From Devosiaceae bacterium (GTDB taxonomy: Bacteria > Pseudomonadota > Alphaproteobacteria > Rhizobiales > Devosiaceae): 28,600 nt of DNA. This document shows positions 8,841 to 14,997 of this stretch, piece by piece. The position numbers and the translations under genes are program-made. Under the pieces are notes generated by a model. The model made no database searches. It worked only from the letters and a program-made list of their open reading frames with translations, and had not been told where the DNA came from. The first letter of the stretch is position 1; each line of letters starts with the position of its first letter. The stretch lies in the NCBI GenBank assembly GCA_021648375.1, contig JAKISW010000037.1:1-28600 (forward strand). The letters are read 5' to 3'.

Positions 8841-9380
8841 ATTCGACGCCCAATGAGACCAGTGGCACCCCAAAGAAAAGGGCCGCCCGCAAATCGTGAT
8901 ATCACTGACACCGAAGTGCAGCTGATTGACGCTGAGGGAAATCACCTCGGCCCCACACCCACACAACAGGCCATGGAAATGGCTGAAGAGGCCGGTCTGG
9001 ACCTGGTGGCTATTTCGCCTAACGCCAAGCCGCCCGTGTGCAAAATTCTTGACCTTGGGAAGTATAAGTACCAGGCCCAGAAAAAAGCCGCCGACGCCCG
9101 CAAGCGGCAAAAAATTATTGCCGTCAAGGAAATTAAGCTTCGACCCAATATCGACACCCATGATTATGATGTGAAGATGCGCGCCGTCGAGAAATTTATC
9201 GGCGAAGGGGACAAGGTTAAAATTACCATGCGCTTCAGGGGGCGTGAAATGGCTCATCAGGAGCTGGGTCTGAAATTGTTGCACAAAGTACGCGATCAGA
9301 TGGAAGAAATTGCCAAGGTTGAGGCGCTGCCAAAAATAGAAGGCCGCCAAATGGTAATGGTCATCGCCCCGGTAAAATAG
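8841..9380 (+). CDS. infC: Translation initiation factor IF-3 (ATT start)
   Basis: A 179-residue IF3, which binds the 30S subunit, blocks premature 50S joining and checks start codons. The N-domain has VQLIDAEGNHLGPTPTQQAMEMAEEAGLDLVAISPNAKPPVCKILDLGKY; the C-domain has KEIKLRPNIDTHDYDVK and KVKITMRFRGREMAHQELG. I place the start at ATT 8841, giving (M)RRPMRPV, like rhizobial IF3. AAGGA at 8827-8831 is 9 bases from this ATT but 21 from the ATG at 8853. In E. coli, infC also uses AUU, allowing IF3 to repress its own translation. A terminator follows at 9414. Confidence 0.9.
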   Translation: MRRPMRPVAPQRKGPPANRDITDTEVQLIDAEGNHLGPTPTQQAMEMAEEAGLDLVAISPNAKPPVCKILDLGKYKYQAQKKAADARKRQKIIAVKEIKLRPNIDTHDYDVKMRAVEKFIGEGDKVKITMRFRGREMAHQELGLKLLHKVRDQMEEIAKVEALPKIEGRQMVMVIAPVK

Positions 9381-9413
9381 CCCTGAGTGTGGATTGCAAT
9401 TCAATTAATAAAC

Positions 9414-9448
9414 CAACCCGGGTTTCATAATCCGGGTTGAATTTTTTT
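9414..9448 (+). terminator. Rho-independent terminator after infC
   Basis: An 8-bp stem CAACCCGG (9414-9421) / CCGGGTTG (9432-9439) with a 10-base loop is followed by AA and seven Ts (9442-9448). It lies 33 bases after the infC stop, so infC is transcribed separately from what follows. Confidence 0.85.
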
Positions 9449-9498
9449 GTGTTACAATTGCGTACAGTTTTAATTATTTTACCGGATGGAATTTTCAA

Positions 9499-9527
9499 TT
9501 GACAAATTTTGCGCAAGCGAGGAAATT
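9499..9527 (+). promoter_or_regulatory. Possible promoter of the MATE gene
   Basis: A perfect -35 hexamer TTGACA (9499-9504) is followed after 17 bases by GAAATT (9522-9527), a poor -10. A promoter is expected here, since the infC terminator lies just upstream. Confidence 0.3.
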
Positions 9528-9638
9528 TGCCTGCCTGCTCTGGGGCGCTCAAGCGGTTCGTGATCCACATTAATATTGTTATATTTGTGTTTTTCTCGAA
9601 AGCGCGCATCTCCAGATTTTTGGAGAGGAGCACCCGTC

Positions 9639-11009
9639 ATGCCTACAAAATCGCCTAAAACTGCCGACTGGGCGAGTGAGTTCAGGGCTACATTAACGCT
9701 GGCATGGCCCCTGGTGGTTGCTCAATTGGCGGGGATTGCCCTTAGTGCCACCGATGTAATAATGATGGGCTGGCTTGGCGCCAACAACCTTGCCGCCGGG
9801 TCGTTAGCCAATTCCATTTTTTTCACCCTGTTCCTTGGCGGTGTGGGGCTGGTAACGGCTACCGCCCCCCTTTTTGCACAAGCCATTGGGGCCCGCCAAA
9901 ACAGGTCTATAAGAAAAATCATTCGGCAAGGCTTTTGGCTGGCCGCCGCGTTTAGCATTCTTGCTACTCCTCTGGTGTTGCAGCTTGGCCCGGTTTTTAG
10001 ATTGTTAGGTCAGGATCCACAGGTAATTTCTCTAGCAGAAACCTATCTTTCCAGCGCTGTGTGGATGTTATTTCCCGGTTTTGGTATCGTTATTTTTCGC
10101 TCATTGCTGGCAGCACGCGGCGACAGCAAAGTTATTTTATGGGTTACGGTTGGCGGCATATTTATCAACGCTCTGGCCAATTATGGTCTGATGTTTGGCA
10201 ATTTCGGATTACCCAGACTTGAAATGCTGGGGGCGGGAATTACCACTTCTTTAGTCAATTTGATTATGTTTGGAATTTTGCTGGCATTTGTGGTTTTTAA
10301 CTCACGTTACCGGCGATATTATATTCTTGTCAGGCCTTTTAAGCCTGATTGGCCTCGCTTTCGCCAATTGCTGTTTATTGGCGCGCCTATCAGTCTGACC
10401 ATAATGTCAGAAGTGGGATTATTTGGTGCCGCCTCCATTTTGATGGGGCTTTTGGGAACAGACGAGTTGGCCGCCCATGCAATCGCCCTGCAACTTGCTG
10501 CAATCGCCTTTATGGTGCCCTTGGGTATTTCTCAGGCAACAACTGTGCGGGTTGGAATAGCCTATGGGGCAAAAAGTCCGCTTGGTGTGGGGATTGCCGG
10601 ATGGACATCCATGGGATTAGGCACCGTTTTCATGGTGCTGCCTTTGGCGATATTTTTATTATTCCCGGCGTTTCTTGTGACATTATTTTTGGACCCGACA
10701 AATCCAAACAACCTTGAAGTTCTGGCCCTTGCAGCTTCGTTTTTGGCGGTCGCTGCCGCCTTTCAACTGGTGGATGGGGCGCAGATTTTAATGGTTGCTG
10801 CCCTTCGTGGACTTTCAGATACAAAAATCCCGATGTTTTTGGCGCTGTTTGGTTATTGGATCGTGGGGATGGGAACAGCCTATCTGTTTGGATTCTTGCT
10901 GGAATGGCGCGGTATTGGAATATGGATTGGCCTTGCTTCCGGGTTAGCATTTGTCGCCATTGTGCTGACAGTAAGATTTGCCATGCGCGAAAAACTTAGC
11001 CTGCTTTAA
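9639..11009 (+). CDS. MATE family multidrug/cation exporter
   Basis: A 456-residue membrane protein with about twelve hydrophobic segments in two related halves (first half begins LTLAWPLVVAQLAGIALSATDVIMMGWLG; second half begins RQLLFIGAPISLTIMSEVGLF). It matches NorM-type MATE exporters, which use Na+ or H+ gradients to expel drugs or metabolites. I chose the ATG at 9639 because GGAGAGGAG lies directly upstream; a longer in-frame reading from a TTG at 9576 lacks a site. A TCTCCA/TGGAGA hairpin at 9609-9626 overlaps the start of this binding site. Confidence 0.93.
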   Translation: MPTKSPKTADWASEFRATLTLAWPLVVAQLAGIALSATDVIMMGWLGANNLAAGSLANSIFFTLFLGGVGLVTATAPLFAQAIGARQNRSIRKIIRQGFWLAAAFSILATPLVLQLGPVFRLLGQDPQVISLAETYLSSAVWMLFPGFGIVIFRSLLAARGDSKVILWVTVGGIFINALANYGLMFGNFGLPRLEMLGAGITTSLVNLIMFGILLAFVVFNSRYRRYYILVRPFKPDWPRFRQLLFIGAPISLTIMSEVGLFGAASILMGLLGTDELAAHAIALQLAAIAFMVPLGISQATTVRVGIAYGAKSPLGVGIAGWTSMGLGTVFMVLPLAIFLLFPAFLVTLFLDPTNPNNLEVLALAASFLAVAAAFQLVDGAQILMVAALRGLSDTKIPMFLALFGYWIVGMGTAYLFGFLLEWRGIGIWIGLASGLAFVAIVLTVRFAMREKLSLL

Positions 11010-11047
11010 ATCCACCAAATCAGGTTCAGACCTATTCGGCGCAATTT

Positions 11048-11362
11048 TCAATCGGCGCAATAAAGCTGATATAGGATTGCCATCAGCTCTTTGACCCGCC
11101 CATCGGCAATGCGATACCAGATAGTCTGGCCCTCACGGCGCGTGGCAACAATTCCCTCATCGCGCATTTTGGCCAGGTGCTGAGATAGCGCCGATTGACC
11201 AAGCCCGACGGTTTGAGCAAGCGCACCAACTGAGACCTCCTCCCTGTCGGCAAGCTGACACAGGATTATAAGCCGCTTTTCATTACCTATTGCCTTTAGC
11301 AATGTGGCCACTTCAGAAGCCTTGTTTTGCAAAGATTGAATGTCGTTTGGCATGTCCAGCAT
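11048..11362 (-). CDS. bigR: ArsR-family persulfide-sensing repressor, BigR/SqrR type
   Basis: A 104-residue winged-helix repressor. The DNA-reading helix region is VSVGALAQTVGLGQSALSQHLAKMRDEGIVATRREGQTIWYRI. Two cysteines, C35 (ILCQL) and C102 (YQLYCAD, near the C-terminus), lie where BigR and SqrR carry the pair that forms a di- or tetrasulfide and releases DNA. No metal-binding CxCxxC is present. It diverges from a persulfide dioxygenase gene, and a perfect inverted repeat lies between them. The start is uncertain: ATG 11362 chosen, TTG 11374 possible. Confidence 0.88.
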   Translation of the reverse strand: MLDMPNDIQSLQNKASEVATLLKAIGNEKRLIILCQLADREEVSVGALAQTVGLGQSALSQHLAKMRDEGIVATRREGQTIWYRIADGRVKELMAILYQLYCAD

Positions 11363-11383
11363 GTTTTTTCTCAATTCACCTTG

Positions 11384-11407
11384 ATATATTAGATGATACT
11401 AATATAT
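11384..11407. promoter_or_regulatory. Probable BigR operator overlapping the blh promoter
   Basis: ATATATTAG (11384-11392), 6-base spacer ATGATA, CTAATATAT (11399-11407): a perfect 9-bp inverted repeat midway between the divergent repressor and dioxygenase genes. TTGATA (11381-11386) and TATATA (11403-11408) form a sigma70-like promoter with a 16-base spacer for the dioxygenase, so bound repressor would cover both hexamers. This fits the AT-rich dyads known for BigR. Confidence 0.7.
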
Positions 11408-11511
11408 ATACTAAGTTAAATAAATCAACAATTGTGTTTGTGTTTGTGTTCCCAAAAAAAATACACTCACAAGCAAGATACACCCAATTAAACCAAAAAG
11501 AGAGAATTGCT

Positions 11512-12435
11512 ATGACTAAAAGTTCGCAAGCCTCCAAAGATTCTGCCTCAAGTGATAATGTATTCATTGAAGCCTCGTTCGACAATGCAACCAACACAAT
11601 TAGTTATCTGGTGGCGGACCTGGATGCAAAAGAGGCTGTGATTATTGATCCTGTTCTGGATTATGACCATAGGTCAGGCACTGTGGACACGGCCTCGGTT
11701 GAGGGTATTTTGGAACGGGCAAAAGAACTTGACCTGCAAATTCTTTGGGCATTAGAAACCCATGCCCATGCGGATCACCTTTCCGGGTCGCCAATGATTA
11801 AACTTCTTACCGGAGCAAAAATTGGCATTGGCGAGCACATTACCAAAGTACAGGAAATTTTCAGACCAGTATTTGCGGCAGATGACCTGAAAACCGACGG
11901 CTCCGATTTTGACCGTTTATTTGCCGAAGGTGATGAAATAAATATCGGCCGTTTTACCATGAAAGTTATGTACACTCCCGGCCATACTCCAGCAGATATC
12001 AGCTATCATATTCAAGATGCGGTATTTGTCGGCGATACTATGTTTATGCCTGATTTTGGCACCGCAAGAGCTGATTTCCCCGGTGGCGATGCAGAGCAGC
12101 TATATGATTCAATACATAAATTGCTGGCCTTGCCGGATGATACCCGCCTGTTCATGTGCCATGATTACAAAGCTCCGGGACGAAGTGAATTTGCCTGGGA
12201 GACAACTGTGGCGGCACAAAAAAACAACAAACACATCAAAGGCGGGGTCACAAAAGAGCAATATGTGGAAATGCGTGCCAAGCGCGATGCTGCTCTGGCG
12301 GCACCGCTTTTACTGCTTCCATCTATTCAGGTGAACATTCGTGCCGGGCGTTTTCCTAAAGCCGAGCAAAACGGGGTTCGCTATCTTTTAGTACCCGTTA
12401 AAGCCAAAAATTCCGATCTGGTATTTAAGACCTGA
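11512..12435 (+). CDS. blh: Metallo-beta-lactamase fold persulfide dioxygenase (Blh/ETHE1-like)
   Basis: A 307-residue metallo-hydrolase-fold protein. The metal-binding motif is THAHADH (83-89); further ligands are in YTPGHTPADI and VFVGDTMFMPDFGTARADFPGG, the latter typical of ETHE1-like iron persulfide dioxygenases, which oxidise glutathione persulfide to sulfite. It lacks an added DUF442 or rhodanese domain; a separate rhodanese gene follows. I chose the ATG at 11512 after AGAGAG; a longer in-frame reading extends back through the operator and the repressor gene and is not credible. Confidence 0.92.
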   Translation: MTKSSQASKDSASSDNVFIEASFDNATNTISYLVADLDAKEAVIIDPVLDYDHRSGTVDTASVEGILERAKELDLQILWALETHAHADHLSGSPMIKLLTGAKIGIGEHITKVQEIFRPVFAADDLKTDGSDFDRLFAEGDEINIGRFTMKVMYTPGHTPADISYHIQDAVFVGDTMFMPDFGTARADFPGGDAEQLYDSIHKLLALPDDTRLFMCHDYKAPGRSEFAWETTVAAQKNNKHIKGGVTKEQYVEMRAKRDAALAAPLLLLPSIQVNIRAGRFPKAEQNGVRYLLVPVKAKNSDLVFKT

Positions 12436-12486
12436 CTTTAGGTCGCCAGTTATTTTCAATTCCCTTCATTCAAGTGAACCATTAAA

Positions 12487-12879
12487 ATGAACTTCTCCTT
12501 CTTAAAATCAATGTTTCCCTCCTCAGATAAATCGAGTGTTAAAATGCAAACCATCTCTGCCAACTCCGCAGTACAATTATTTGGCGACAAGGACACAGTT
12601 TTTGTCGACGTTCGCGGCCATTCCGAAATTTCAAATTCAGGCACTATCAAGGGCGCGCTGATTGCGCCGCTTCCAGAATTCATGACCCATGCAAAGCCTG
12701 ATGGATCATCAACTCTGCCCGGTGTGGATTCTGGCAAAACAATTGTTGTTGTTTGTGCCTCTGGCGCCCGTTCCGGTGCGGCCGCACAGCAATTGCTTCG
12801 CTCTGGTTATGATAATGTGGCAAATCTAAGCGGTGGTATTGGCGCATGGGCCAGAGCCGGTGGCAAAATGGGCCGTTAA
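12487..12879 (+). CDS. Cytoplasmic rhodanese-like sulfurtransferase
   Basis: A 130-residue single rhodanese domain with VFVDVRGHSEI (38-48) and active-site loop CASGARS (catalytic C90), ending GGIGAWARAGGKMGR. There is no signal peptide. It lies 51 bases after the persulfide dioxygenase gene and probably shares its transcript; the pair would convert persulfide and sulfite into thiosulfate or back. M20 (12544) is an alternative start; neither has a strong ribosome binding site. Confidence 0.88.
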   Translation: MNFSFLKSMFPSSDKSSVKMQTISANSAVQLFGDKDTVFVDVRGHSEISNSGTIKGALIAPLPEFMTHAKPDGSSTLPGVDSGKTIVVVCASGARSGAAAQQLLRSGYDNVANLSGGIGAWARAGGKMGR

Positions 12880-12919
12880 TGGCACTGCATGCTGTAAACA
12901 CTATTGATGAAATTGGCGC

Positions 12920-12948
12920 TTGCTTCATAACATTGCAGGCAGTATAAC
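12920..12948 (+). promoter_or_regulatory. Likely promoter of rpmI-rplT
   Basis: TTGCTT (12920-12925), 17-base spacer, TATAAC (12943-12948). This would start transcription near 12955, giving a leader of roughly 95 bases before rpmI, and fits the need for a new promoter after the insertion of other genes between infC and rpmI. Confidence 0.5.
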
Positions 12949-12961
12949 GCGCTGATCTAAA

Positions 12962-13029
12962 CCGGGTGGTCCGGCTCAAAAGGCATGCCGTGGCGACCCA
13001 AAATCTCTTCCTGCCCCAAAACGGGCAGG
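12962..13029 (+). promoter_or_regulatory. Structured rpmI leader, possible L20/L35 autoregulatory RNA
   Basis: Short dyads occur in succession: CCGG...CCGG (about 12963-12974), GGCATGCC (12982-12989) and CCTGCCC/GGGCAGG (13010-13016 / 13023-13029; 7 bp, 6-base loop). The last is not followed by a T-run, so it is not a simple terminator; it ends 19 bases before the rpmI start. Ribosomal protein operons commonly fold their leaders for feedback control; here this is inference. Confidence 0.35.
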
Positions 13030-13048
13030 ACAAAAGAAAGCAGAGAAA

Positions 13049-13249
13049 ATGCCAAAATTAAAAACTAAATCCGGCGCAAAAAAGCGCTTTAAGGTCACGG
13101 CCACTGGCAAAGTGATCGCAGGGGCCGCTGGCAAACGCCACCGTCTTATGAGCCATAACTCGAAATATATTCGGCAAAATCGCGGCACGTCCGCTCTTTG
13201 CTCTGCGGATGCCCGCACGGTGAAGTCGTATATGCCGTATAGCCGCTAA
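13049..13249 (+). CDS. rpmI: 50S ribosomal protein L35
   Basis: A 66-residue, strongly basic protein with the L35 signature PKLKTKSGAKKRFKVTATGK at the start and AGKRHRLMSHNSKYIRQNRGT in the middle. It is a large-subunit protein, normally encoded just before L20, as here (39-base gap). Confidence 0.98.
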   Translation: MPKLKTKSGAKKRFKVTATGKVIAGAAGKRHRLMSHNSKYIRQNRGTSALCSADARTVKSYMPYSR

Positions 13250-13288
13250 TTTCGTTACAACATTATAAAAATATTTGGAGCATAAGAG

Positions 13289-13690
13289 ATGTCCCGCGTT
13301 AAAAGAGGTGTAACAACCCACGCCCGCCACAAAAAAGTAATCGACCTGGCCAAAGGCTATTATGGTCGCCGCAAATCAACCTACCGCGCCGCTAAACAGG
13401 CTGTGGAGAAGGCGGGTCAATATGCGTATCGTGACAGGAAGACCCGCAAGCGCAATTTCCGCGCCCTGTGGATCCAGCGCATCAATGCCGGTGTACGTGA
13501 ACATGGTTTGACCTATGGCCGATTTATCGACGGCCTCAGCAAGGCTGAGGTTGCGGTTGATCGTAAGGTTCTGGCTGATCTTGCCGTGCGCGAGCCTGAG
13601 GCGTTTGCTGTTTTGGTTGCCAAAGCCAAAGAAGCGCTAGCCTATCTTGAGCCGGTGGAAAAAGTCACCCACAATCGCTTTTCTGCTTAA
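13289..13690 (+). CDS. rplT: 50S ribosomal protein L20
   Basis: A 133-residue basic protein matching L20 (MSRVKRGVTTHARHKKVIDLAKGYYGRRKSTYR..., RNFRALWIQRINAGVREHGLTYGRFIDGL). It binds 23S rRNA early in 50S assembly. It has a slightly extended C-terminus (AYLEPVEKVTHNRFSA), usual for alphaproteobacteria. TTGGAG precedes the ATG at good spacing. Confidence 0.98.
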   Translation: MSRVKRGVTTHARHKKVIDLAKGYYGRRKSTYRAAKQAVEKAGQYAYRDRKTRKRNFRALWIQRINAGVREHGLTYGRFIDGLSKAEVAVDRKVLADLAVREPEAFAVLVAKAKEALAYLEPVEKVTHNRFSA

Positions 13691-13728
13691 TCCAAGCAGC
13701 CCTCACGCCCATTCTGAGGCCGACATAA

Positions 13729-13787
13729 AGCCTTGCACCACTTTCGCCAGACAATTTTTTGTTTGATATGCGGGTCGGTGCAAGGCT
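13729..13787 (+). promoter_or_regulatory. Long-range 11-bp inverted repeat in the pheS leader
   Basis: AGCCTTGCACC (13729-13739) pairs perfectly with GGTGCAAGGCT (13777-13787) across a 37-base loop that contains a small ACAA/TTGT hairpin. No T-run follows directly. It lies in the 147-base gap between rplT and pheS and may govern pheST expression. Confidence 0.5.
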
Positions 13788-13845
13788 ATTTGTGTTGATG
13801 GTTACTTTTTTAAAAAAATATCGCAATTGGATTTTTTATGCCTGA
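13768..13845 (+). CDS. Possible 25-codon leader peptide overlapping the pheS start
   Basis: An ATG-initiated frame encodes MRVGARLFVLMVTFLKKYRN followed by WIFYA, with phenylalanines at 8, 14 and 23. It ends at TGA 13843-13845, overlapping the pheS ATG (13838) in another frame. It begins inside the loop of the inverted repeat at 13729-13787. It has no clear ribosome binding site, and its Phe content is modest compared with E. coli pheL, so it may be chance. Confidence 0.25.
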   Translation: MRVGARLFVLMVTFLKKYRNWIFYA

Positions 13846-14929
13846 TGAAGATAAAATTACTGAATTGAGCCAAACGATTGAAACCGCTGTTGCCGGGGCA
13901 AATTCCCTTGGCGAACTCGATGAAGTCAGGGTTGCTGCATTAGGTAAAAAAGGATCGGTTTCAGCCATGCTGGCGACCCTTGGCAAGATGAGCCAGGATG
14001 AGCGCAAAATCGCCGGACCAAAAATCAATGGTTTGAAAAAATCCATATCGGCTCTGATTGATGTGCGGCTTGCAGAACTTAAAACTGAAGAATTGGCCAA
14101 ACGTCTGGCTTCAGAAAAAATCGACGTTACCCTGCCTTTGCCTGCTGCGCCGGTTAGCCGGGGCCGGATCCATCCTATCTCGCAAGTAATTGACGAAATC
14201 ACCGCCATTTTTTCCGACATGGGTTTTTCCATTGCGGAAGGGCCGGATATTGAAACCGATTATTATAACTTTACGGCCCTGAACTTTCCCAAAGGTCACC
14301 CGGCCCGAGAAATGCACGATACGTTCTTTTTCAACCCTGATGAAAATGGCGAGCGCAAGGTTTTGCGCACCCATACTTCGCCAGTGCAAATCCGCACTAT
14401 GGAAACTCAGGAACCACCGATCCGCATTGTTATTCCTGGGCGCACCTATCGCTGTGACAGCGATCAGACCCACACCCCGATGTTTCATCAGGTGGAGGGA
14501 CTGGTGATCGATAAAAGCTCCCATATAGGGCAGTTGCGCTGGGTATTGGAAGAATTCCTCAAAGCGTTTTTTGAGGTTGATAATGTGGTCACACGTTTTC
14601 GTCCGCATTTTTTCCCTTTCACCGAACCCTCAATGGAAGTTGACGTGCAGTGCGACCGCTCTGGCTCTGAAGTGAAAATCGGGCAGGGCAATGACTGGAT
14701 GGAAATTCTTGGCTGCGGCATGGTGCATCCCAACGTGTTGCGCATGAGCGGGCTGGACCCGGAGGTCTATCAGGGTTTTGCCTGGGGAATTGGCATTGAT
14801 CGGTTGGCCATGCTCAAATATGGCATGCCGGACCTTAGGGCATTTTTTGATGCCGATCAGCGCTGGCTCGATCATTATGGTTTTAGGCCGCTTGATATCC
14901 CGACCTTGTTTGGTGGGTTAAGCAGCTGA
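13838..14929 (+). CDS. pheS: Phenylalanyl-tRNA synthetase alpha subunit
   Basis: A 363-residue class II synthetase subunit of the alpha2-beta2 enzyme that charges tRNA-Phe. The N-terminal coiled-coil region (about 1-90) binds tRNA. Catalytic-core motifs include HPISQVIDEITAIFSDMGF, TFFFNPDENGERKVLRTHTSPVQIRTM, FHQVEGLVIDK, FFPFTEPSMEVDVQC and the motif 3 region GFAWGIGIDRLAMLKYG. The ribosome binding site is weak (GGA only), which fits translational coupling or leader control. Confidence 0.97.
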   Translation: MPDEDKITELSQTIETAVAGANSLGELDEVRVAALGKKGSVSAMLATLGKMSQDERKIAGPKINGLKKSISALIDVRLAELKTEELAKRLASEKIDVTLPLPAAPVSRGRIHPISQVIDEITAIFSDMGFSIAEGPDIETDYYNFTALNFPKGHPAREMHDTFFFNPDENGERKVLRTHTSPVQIRTMETQEPPIRIVIPGRTYRCDSDQTHTPMFHQVEGLVIDKSSHIGQLRWVLEEFLKAFFEVDNVVTRFRPHFFPFTEPSMEVDVQCDRSGSEVKIGQGNDWMEILGCGMVHPNVLRMSGLDPEVYQGFAWGIGIDRLAMLKYGMPDLRAFFDADQRWLDHYGFRPLDIPTLFGGLSS

Positions 14930-14997
14930 TGTATTTTTCTCAATCGCTAATAATGCGCCCTTGCCAAAATTATAATAACTCCACCGGAGCATAAAAA

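Noticed and set aside
8832..9404. Long minus-strand frame (190 codons) opposite infC
   Set aside because: It is fully antisense to a well-conserved infC, has unnatural composition (many His, Phe, Gly), and no ribosome binding site; it is a shadow.
9576..9638. Longer MATE protein from a TTG at 9576
   Set aside because: There is no ribosome binding site there, whereas ATG 9639 has an excellent one and gives the usual MATE length.
11290..11511. Extension of the persulfide dioxygenase frame back to 11290
   Set aside because: It would run through the BigR operator and into the repressor gene; the ATG at 11512 with AGAGAG upstream is the natural start.
12428..12443. GACCT/AGGTC dyad at the end of the persulfide dioxygenase gene as a terminator
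   Set aside because: The stem is only 5 bp, overlaps the stop codon and has no T-run; the rhodanese gene downstream is probably co-transcribed.
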